Position numbers and translations under genes: made by a program. Shown here piece by piece: positions 59,745 through 64,000 of a stretch of 64,000 nucleotides of DNA. Below the pieces are notes generated by a model that was given only the letters and a program-made list of their open reading frames with translations, had not been told where the DNA came from and made no database searches. The stretch is taken from NCBI GenBank assembly GCA_963749145.1, contig CAVVLN010000001.1:930001-994000 (forward strand), in the 5' to 3' direction. How positions within the stretch are numbered: position 1 is the stretch's first letter; each line of letters opens with the position of its first letter. Origin of the DNA: JASHPR01 sp963749145 (GTDB taxonomy: Bacteria; Actinomycetota; Actinomycetes; Streptosporangiales; Streptosporangiaceae).

Positions 59745-60632
59745 TCACCCGCCCCCGGCGTCCGGGCCCGGCGGCCGCGGCTCGGTCAGCCTGATCCGGA
59801 TCGCCCGGAACAGCCGCGGCGTGCCGCGCAGCACGGCCAGCCGGGGGTCGGGCACGGTGAGAAACCGCTCGACCGCGAGCTTGAACAACGGCCGCAGCCG
59901 CGGGTCGTCGCGCAGGCCCGCTATCGCGCGGCGGTCCCCGCCCAGGACCACCGCGTCCAGCCGGCCGGAGTACGGGCCGAGCACGGCCGCGGCCACGTCG
60001 GCGGCGGCGCCGAGCGCCTCGCTGGCCTGCTTCTCCCGCCGCCGGGCGAACCGCTGCTGCGAGGTGCCGCCGGCCGCGCTCCGGCCGTGCACCAGCCGCG
60101 AGCCGACCTTGGACGCGGCCAGGTGCGCGTCGGGCCCGGTGAAGACCCCGGCCGCGTAGCCGCCCAGCCGGACCAGCAGCACCCCGACCGTGCGCTCGGC
60201 CCGCGCGTGCGCGGCGATCCGGGCGGCCAGCCCGGCGGCCGTCCCAAGCCCGGCGGCGGCCGCGCCTCCCGCGCCCGTCCCGGCCTCGGCGGAGCCCTCC
60301 CCGCCCTCCCCGCCCGCGCCCGTCCCGGCCTCGGCGGAGCCCTTCCCGCCCGCGCCTCCCGCGCCTCCCGCGCCCGCCCCTCCGTCGTCGGGGCCCGTCC
60401 CGGCCCCATCTCCCCCGCCCGTTGCGGGCCTGGGCCCGGCCGGCAGCGGCGGGAACGGCACGTGGCACTCGGCCACCGCCCCGTCCGCGGCCCGGAAGGT
60501 GACCACGGCCCGGTCCGCCTCGCCGGTGACCTCGCCGTGCCGCTGCGCGAAGGACTCCAGCCACCCGGCGAGGCGCTCCGGGCCGACCTCGATCCAGCGC
60601 GCGTCGCCGGCTGCTTCGTCTGACACTCGCAC
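59745..60632 (-). CDS. acVLRF1-type peptidyl-tRNA hydrolase/release factor with a Gly/Ala-rich insert
   Basis: 295 residues. VLRF1 fold as in eukaryotic Vms1: VGVLLVRLGGYAAGVFTGPDAHLAASKVGSRLVHGR followed by the catalytic GGTSQQRFARRR (GxxQ glutamine), then LDAVVLGGDRRAI and RLRPLFKLAVERFLTVPDPRLAVLRG. The family cleaves nascent chains from P-site tRNA on stalled ribosomes. Between the N-terminal strand region and the core is a roughly 65-residue Gly/Ala/Glu-rich insert encoded by GC minisatellites (a 45-base unit repeats at 60271 and 60316). Start GTG 60630-60632; GTG six bases inside is an alternative. Confidence 0.87.
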   Translation of the reverse strand: MRVSDEAAGDARWIEVGPERLAGWLESFAQRHGEVTGEADRAVVTFRAADGAVAECHVPFPPLPAGPRPATGGGDGAGTGPDDGGAGAGGAGGAGGKGSAEAGTGAGGEGGEGSAEAGTGAGGAAAAGLGTAAGLAARIAAHARAERTVGVLLVRLGGYAAGVFTGPDAHLAASKVGSRLVHGRSAAGGTSQQRFARRREKQASEALGAAADVAAAVLGPYSGRLDAVVLGGDRRAIAGLRDDPRLRPLFKLAVERFLTVPDPRLAVLRGTPRLFRAIRIRLTEPRPPGPDAGGG

Positions 60633-60824
60633 CGCCTCTGTAGCAGGTCACGTTGGCCTGGGCTGGACTGAGCTGCGCCGGCCGACCGGGGTGCGGGCCC
60701 AAACTGCTGTCCCAGCAACAGTTACCGCACACACACCCCTCGCGCCGGACCGCATACCGGGAACCGAGGAAGTAACGCCAGCCCCACGGGTATCACGCCA
60801 GCCACAGTTATCACGCCAGCCCCA

Positions 60825-60891
60825 CGGGCCCGCCAGCCCCACGGCCCGCCAGCCCCACGGCCCGCCAGCCCCACGGCCCGCCAGTCCCGGG
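60825..60891. repeat. 16-base tandem repeat upstream of acVLRF1 gene
   Basis: CGCCAGCCCCACGGCC begins at 60831, 60847, 60863 and 60879 (last diverged). Degenerate relatives (CACGCCAGCCACAGTTAT, CACGCCAGCCCCACGGG) lie at 60774-60830. It fills much of the 302-base gap 60633-60934 between the leuA stop and the acVLRF1 start; nothing else was recognised in that gap. Confidence 0.85.
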
Positions 60892-60934
60892 CGTATCCGC
60901 CCGGGCCGCCTCGCCAACGTAGCCTGGCGCAGCG

Positions 60935-62686
60935 CTAGAGCGCGGCCGGCCGCCGCTGGCCGCGGCTCACCCGGTTCACCGCGCTGATCACGCCCCGCAG
61001 CGACGCGTCGACGATCGACTGGCTGATGCCGACGCCCCACAGCACCCGCTCGCCCGCCGCGATCTCCAGGTAGGCGGCCGCCTCGGCGTCACGGCCGGCG
61101 GTGAGCGCGTGCTCGGAGTAGTCCAGGACCCGGACGCCCAGGCCGCCCAGGCCCAGGTCCGCGCCGGACAGGGCGTCGCAGAACGCGGCGATCGGGCCGT
61201 TGCCGGTGCCGGCCAGGGTGTGCTCGGTGCCGAAGGCCCGCACGGTCGCGGCGATCCGCTCCACGCCCTCATCGCTGGCCGACCCGAACTTGATCAGCTC
61301 GAACGCCCCCGGCTCCAGGTACTCCTCGGCGAAGATCCGCCACATCAGCGCCGCGTCGACCTCGCCGCCCTCGTCCTCGGTGTGCCGCTGGATCACGTGG
61401 CTGAACTCGATCTGCAGGCGCCGGGGCAGGTCGAGGTGATGGTCGGTCTTCATGATGTAGGCCACGCCGCCCTTGCCGGACTGCGAGTTGACCCGGATGA
61501 CCGCCTCGTAGGACCGGCCCACGTCCTTGGGGTCGATCGGCAGGTACGGCATCGCCCACGGCAGCGCGCTGACCGGCTGGCCCGCCTCGGCTGCCTGCCG
61601 CTCCAGGTCGTCGAAGCCCTTCTTGATCGCATCCTGGTGCGAGCCGGAGAACGAGGTGTACACCAGGTCCCCGGCGTACGGGTGCCGCTCGTGCACGTCG
61701 ATGCGGGTGCAGTACTCGGCCGTGCGGCGGATCTCGTCGATGTCGCTGAAGTCGATCATCGGGTCGATGCCCTGGCTGTACAGGTTCAGCCCGAGCGTGA
61801 CCAGGTCGACGTTGCCGGAGCGCTCGCCGTTGCCGAACAGGCAGCCTTCGATGCGCTGCGCGCCGGCCAGCACGGCCAGTTCGGCGTCCGCGATCGCGGT
61901 GCCCCGGTCGTTGTGCGTGTGCACCGACAGCGCGACGTGCTCGCGCCTGGTCAGGTTCCGGCTCATCCACTCGATCTGGTCGGCGTAGACGTTCGGGGTG
62001 GAGCGCTCGACGGTGCAGGGCAGGTTGAGCACGATCTCCCGGCCCGCCTCGGGCTGCCAGACGTCCATCACCGCCTCGCAGATCTCCAGCGAGAAGTCGA
62101 GCTCGGTGTCCATGAAGATCTCCGGCGAGTACTCATAGCCGAAGTCGGTGCCGGGCAGGTAGCTCTCGGAGAACTTCATCACCGCCCGGGTGCCCTCCAC
62201 CGCCACCGCCCGGCACTCGGCCCGCCCGTCGCCGTCCCAGCCGAAGACCACGCGGCGGAAGATCGGCGCGGCCGCGTTGTACAGGTGCACGGTCGCCTGC
62301 TGCGCGCCGACCAGCGACTGCACGGTCCGCTCGATCAGCTCCTCCCGGGCCTGGGTCAGCACCGAGATGCGGACGTCGCCGGGTACCGCGCCGCGCTCGA
62401 TCAGGCCGCGGATGAAGTCGAAGTCGGTCTGGCTCGCCGCCGGGAAGCCGACCTCGATCTCCTTGTAGCCCATGCGGACCAGCAGGTCGAACATGGCCTG
62501 CTTGCGCGGGGGGTTCATCGGGTCGATCAGGGCCTGGTTGCCGTCCCGCAGGTCGGTCGACAGCCACCGGGGCGCGGCCGTGATCGTGCGCGACGGCCAC
62601 CGCCGGTCGGGCAGGACGACGGCGGGGAAGGGACGGTAGCGGTGGCACGGCATGCCGGACGGGCGCTGATAGGACGGGTTGCTCAT
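60935..62686 (-). CDS. leuA: 2-isopropylmalate synthase
   Basis: First committed enzyme of leucine synthesis: acetyl-CoA plus 2-oxoisovalerate to 2-isopropylmalate. 583 residues, LeuA type 2 as usual in actinobacteria. Metal and substrate motifs: APRWLSTDLRDGNQALIDPM, YKEIEVGFPAASQTDFDF, LSVHTHNDRGTAIADAELA, IEGCLFGNGERSGNVDLVTLGLNLY. The C-terminal regulatory domain (LPRRLQIEFSHVIQRH ... GTGNGPIAAFCDAL ... GVGISQSIVDASLRGVISAVNR) binds leucine for feedback inhibition. Control by a leader-peptide attenuator is visible upstream. Confidence 0.96.
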   Translation of the reverse strand: MSNPSYQRPSGMPCHRYRPFPAVVLPDRRWPSRTITAAPRWLSTDLRDGNQALIDPMNPPRKQAMFDLLVRMGYKEIEVGFPAASQTDFDFIRGLIERGAVPGDVRISVLTQAREELIERTVQSLVGAQQATVHLYNAAAPIFRRVVFGWDGDGRAECRAVAVEGTRAVMKFSESYLPGTDFGYEYSPEIFMDTELDFSLEICEAVMDVWQPEAGREIVLNLPCTVERSTPNVYADQIEWMSRNLTRREHVALSVHTHNDRGTAIADAELAVLAGAQRIEGCLFGNGERSGNVDLVTLGLNLYSQGIDPMIDFSDIDEIRRTAEYCTRIDVHERHPYAGDLVYTSFSGSHQDAIKKGFDDLERQAAEAGQPVSALPWAMPYLPIDPKDVGRSYEAVIRVNSQSGKGGVAYIMKTDHHLDLPRRLQIEFSHVIQRHTEDEGGEVDAALMWRIFAEEYLEPGAFELIKFGSASDEGVERIAATVRAFGTEHTLAGTGNGPIAAFCDALSGADLGLGGLGVRVLDYSEHALTAGRDAEAAAYLEIAAGERVLWGVGISQSIVDASLRGVISAVNRVSRGQRRPAAL

Positions 62687-62724
62687 GGCGCTGACGCTCC
62701 TGACGGGGTGGCCGAGGGAAAGGT

Positions 62725-62763
62725 GGTCGGCGCAGCCCAGCAGCCCGCGACGAGGGGCCGACC
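62725..62763 (-). terminator. leuA attenuator hairpin
   Basis: GGTCGGC and GCCGACC form a seven-pair stem closing a GC-rich inner loop (CCCTCGTCGCGGGCTGCTGGGCTGC), placed seven bases after the leader-peptide stop and about 40 bases before the leuA start. No long U tract. Position and pairing fit an attenuator that alternates with structures formed when the ribosome stalls on the Leu codons. Confidence 0.55.
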
Positions 62764-62769
62764 GGTCAG

Positions 62770-62814
62770 TTACCGGGCCTCGCCGCGGCCGCGAAGAAGC
62801 AGCGCGCGCATCAT
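62770..62814 (-). CDS. leuL: leuA leader peptide (MMRALLLRGRGEAR)
   Basis: 14-residue peptide with three consecutive leucine codons (CTG CTT CTT) at positions 5-7, ended by TAA, 83 bases ahead of leuA. Similar Leu-rich leaders precede leuA in other actinobacteria and mediate transcription attenuation by leucyl-tRNA supply. TAGCAT at 62824-62829 would start transcription two or three bases before the ATG, so the leader is translated from a nearly leaderless mRNA. Confidence 0.65.
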   Translation of the reverse strand: MMRALLLRGRGEAR

Positions 62815-62907
62815 GGCAGGATCATGCTAGCCGACGGGGTCGCCGCGCGCGAGCCGAACGGCCCGGCGGTGCCGCCGCCGGAATGACCGCCTGGGGGGGT
62901 AGGCCGA

Positions 62908-64000
62908 GTGAGTCCCGCGCAGACGCTGACCTTCCTGTTCACCGACATCGAGGGTTCCACGGTGCTGCTGCAGCGCCTGGGCGCCGCCTACGCCGAGGTC
63001 CTGGCCGGCCACCACCGGATCATCCGGGCCGGCCTGACCGCTCACGGCGGCCGGGAGGTCGACACCCAGGGCGACGCGTTCTTCGCGGTGTTCACCTCGG
63101 CGAGCGGCTGCGTGACCGCCGCGATCGAGATGCAGCGGGCGATCGCCGGGCACCACTGGCCGGGCGGCCACCCGGTCCGCGTCCGGATGGGCATCCATTC
63201 CGGCGAGGCGGCGCAGACCGACGTCGGCCTGGTCGGCCTGGACGTGCACCGGGCCGCCCGGATCGCCGGGGTCGCGCACGGCGGCCAGATCGTGCTCTCC
63301 GCCGCGACCGCCATCCTGCTCAGCGACTCGATGCCGGGGGGCGCCACGCTCACCGACCTTGGCCTGCACCGGCTGAAGGACCTCGGCCGCCCGGAGCAGA
63401 TATTCCAGGTGCAGGCCGGCGGCCTGCCGGCCTCGTTCCCGCCGCTGCGGTCGCTGGACCACCCCAAGCTGCGGAACAACCTCCCGGCGCAGGTGTCGAG
63501 CTTCATCGGCCGGGACGCCGAGCTCGCCGAGGTGCGCGGCCTGCTCGGCCGCTCCCGGCTGGTCACGCTGACCGGCTCGGGCGGCGCGGGCAAGACCAGG
63601 CTCGGCCTGCAGGCCGCGGCCGGGCTGCTGGACGGGTCCGGGGACGGGGTGTGGTTCGCGGATCTCGCCCCGCTGCACGATCCCGATCTCGTCGCCGTCA
63701 CCGTCGCCAGCGTGCTCGGCGTGCAGGGCGAGCCGGGCCGGCCGCCGCTCGCCACGCTCGTCGAGGCGGTTGACCAGCGCAGCCTGCTGGTGCTGCTGGA
63801 CAACTGCGAGCATCTCGTCGACGCGTGCGCCAAGCTCGCCGACGCGCTGCTGCGCGGCTGCCCGAACATCGTCCTGCTCGCGACCAGCCGGGAGCCGCTG
63901 GGGCTCGACGGCGAGCGGGTCTACCGGGTGCCGTCGCTGGCCACGCCCGCCGACGGCGACGACGTTGCCGCGATCAGGAGCACCGAGGCCGTGCGGCTGT
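62908..64000 (+). CDS. Class III adenylate/guanylate cyclase domain plus NB-ARC-type ATPase (3' end cut by window)
   Basis: 364 residues visible from GTG at 62908, no stop before the window end. Residues 1-165 form a class III cyclase: LTFLFTDIEGSTVLLQRLG (metal Asp), GREVDTQGDAFFAVF, VRVRMGIHSGEAAQ, GLDVHRAARIAGVAHGGQIVLS. A linker (NNLPAQVSSFIGRDAELAEVRGLL) leads to a P-loop ATPase: RLVTLTGSGGAGKTRLGLQAA, LLVLLDNCEHLVDAC, IVLLATSREPLGLDGE. This is the arrangement of mycobacterial cyclase-NB-ARC regulators, which often end in TPR or LuxR domains; that part is outside the window. The regulated target is unknown. Confidence 0.9.
   Translation, partial: MSPAQTLTFLFTDIEGSTVLLQRLGAAYAEVLAGHHRIIRAGLTAHGGREVDTQGDAFFAVFTSASGCVTAAIEMQRAIAGHHWPGGHPVRVRMGIHSGEAAQTDVGLVGLDVHRAARIAGVAHGGQIVLSAATAILLSDSMPGGATLTDLGLHRLKDLGRPEQIFQVQAGGLPASFPPLRSLDHPKLRNNLPAQVSSFIGRDAELAEVRGLLGRSRLVTLTGSGGAGKTRLGLQAAAGLLDGSGDGVWFADLAPLHDPDLVAVTVASVLGVQGEPGRPPLATLVEAVDQRSLLVLLDNCEHLVDACAKLADALLRGCPNIVLLATSREPLGLDGERVYRVPSLATPADGDDVAAIRSTEAVRL

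Overview
The window is a 64 kb stretch of very high-GC DNA from a chromosome of an actinobacterium. The signs are strong G/C third-position bias, Shine-Dalgarno sites mixed with many apparently leaderless starts, and lineage-typical genes: a DUF3099 protein, a DUF6457 protein, an acVLRF1 release factor, a DrrA/DrrB-type transporter, a leuA leader peptide and a 6C-like small RNA. No phage, insertion sequence, CRISPR array or rRNA is visible. The genus cannot be fixed from sequence alone; a soil actinomycete (Streptosporangiales or Frankiales-like) would fit.

Layout. 0-6 kb: a dipeptide/oligopeptide ABC importer read right to left (lipoprotein, DppB, DppC, DppD, DppF; the last runs off the left edge). 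6.5-8 kb: fabG-fabI fatty-acid synthesis pair. 8-11 kb: TldD/TldE protease pair. 11-13 kb: dodecin back to back with an FMN hydroxy-acid oxidase, a DUF3099 protein and a 6C-like RNA with its own promoter and terminator. 13-16 kb: PadR regulator with a DrrA/DrrB-type exporter. 16-17.5 kb: moaA and a DUF6457 gene. 17.5-20 kb: a beta-lactamase-fold hydrolase and a DAO-type flavoenzyme. 20-22 kb: selB preceded by a 44-codon stump of selA; the tRNA-Sec gene (selC) lies at 28.5 kb. 23-28 kb: boxC-boxB-amidohydrolase (aerobic benzoyl-CoA epoxidation) with a divergent PaaX repressor. 28.7-32.3 kb: HxlR regulator, GNAT, PaaI-type thioesterase and a long-chain acyl-CoA ligase. 32.7-35.5 kb: two tandem GT87-type membrane mannosyltransferases. 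35.5-47.3 kb, all right to left: a molybdenum/tungsten block with a PheRS-like protein, a MobA-MoaD fusion, aldehyde ferredoxin oxidoreductase, NAD-linked formate dehydrogenase (FdhA, then a NuoE-NuoF fusion), MoeA and a MoeA-PBP fusion. 47.5-50.3 kb: sulfonate/NitT-type ABC importer. 50.6-54.6 kb: lipoprotein, GH15 enzyme, sulfotransferase, carboxymuconolactone-decarboxylase-fold protein and a heptad-repeat microprotein. 54.7-59.5 kb: ABC exporter, crotonase, small HTH protein and ABC-F ATPase. 59.7-62.8 kb: acVLRF1 and leuA with a leader-peptide attenuator. 62.9 kb to the end: an adenylate-cyclase/NB-ARC signalling protein, cut by the window edge.

How they work together. MoaA, the two MoeA proteins and MobA-MoaD supply the pterin cofactor for formate dehydrogenase and AOR, whose electrons can reach NAD through the NuoE-NuoF-like subunit. 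SelB and tRNA-Sec point to selenocysteine use, but FdhA here carries Cys and selA is truncated. Aromatic-CoA catabolism (BoxB/BoxC) sits with PaaX, and a thioesterase and an acyl-CoA ligase lie nearby.

Caution. At least six otherwise intact genes (fabI, tldE, the acyl-CoA ligase, the second GT87, the NuoE-NuoF-like gene, GH15) each carry a single-base frame break. This pattern suggests draft-quality indels rather than mass pseudogenization. Several genes and intergenic regions also contain GC-rich minisatellites.
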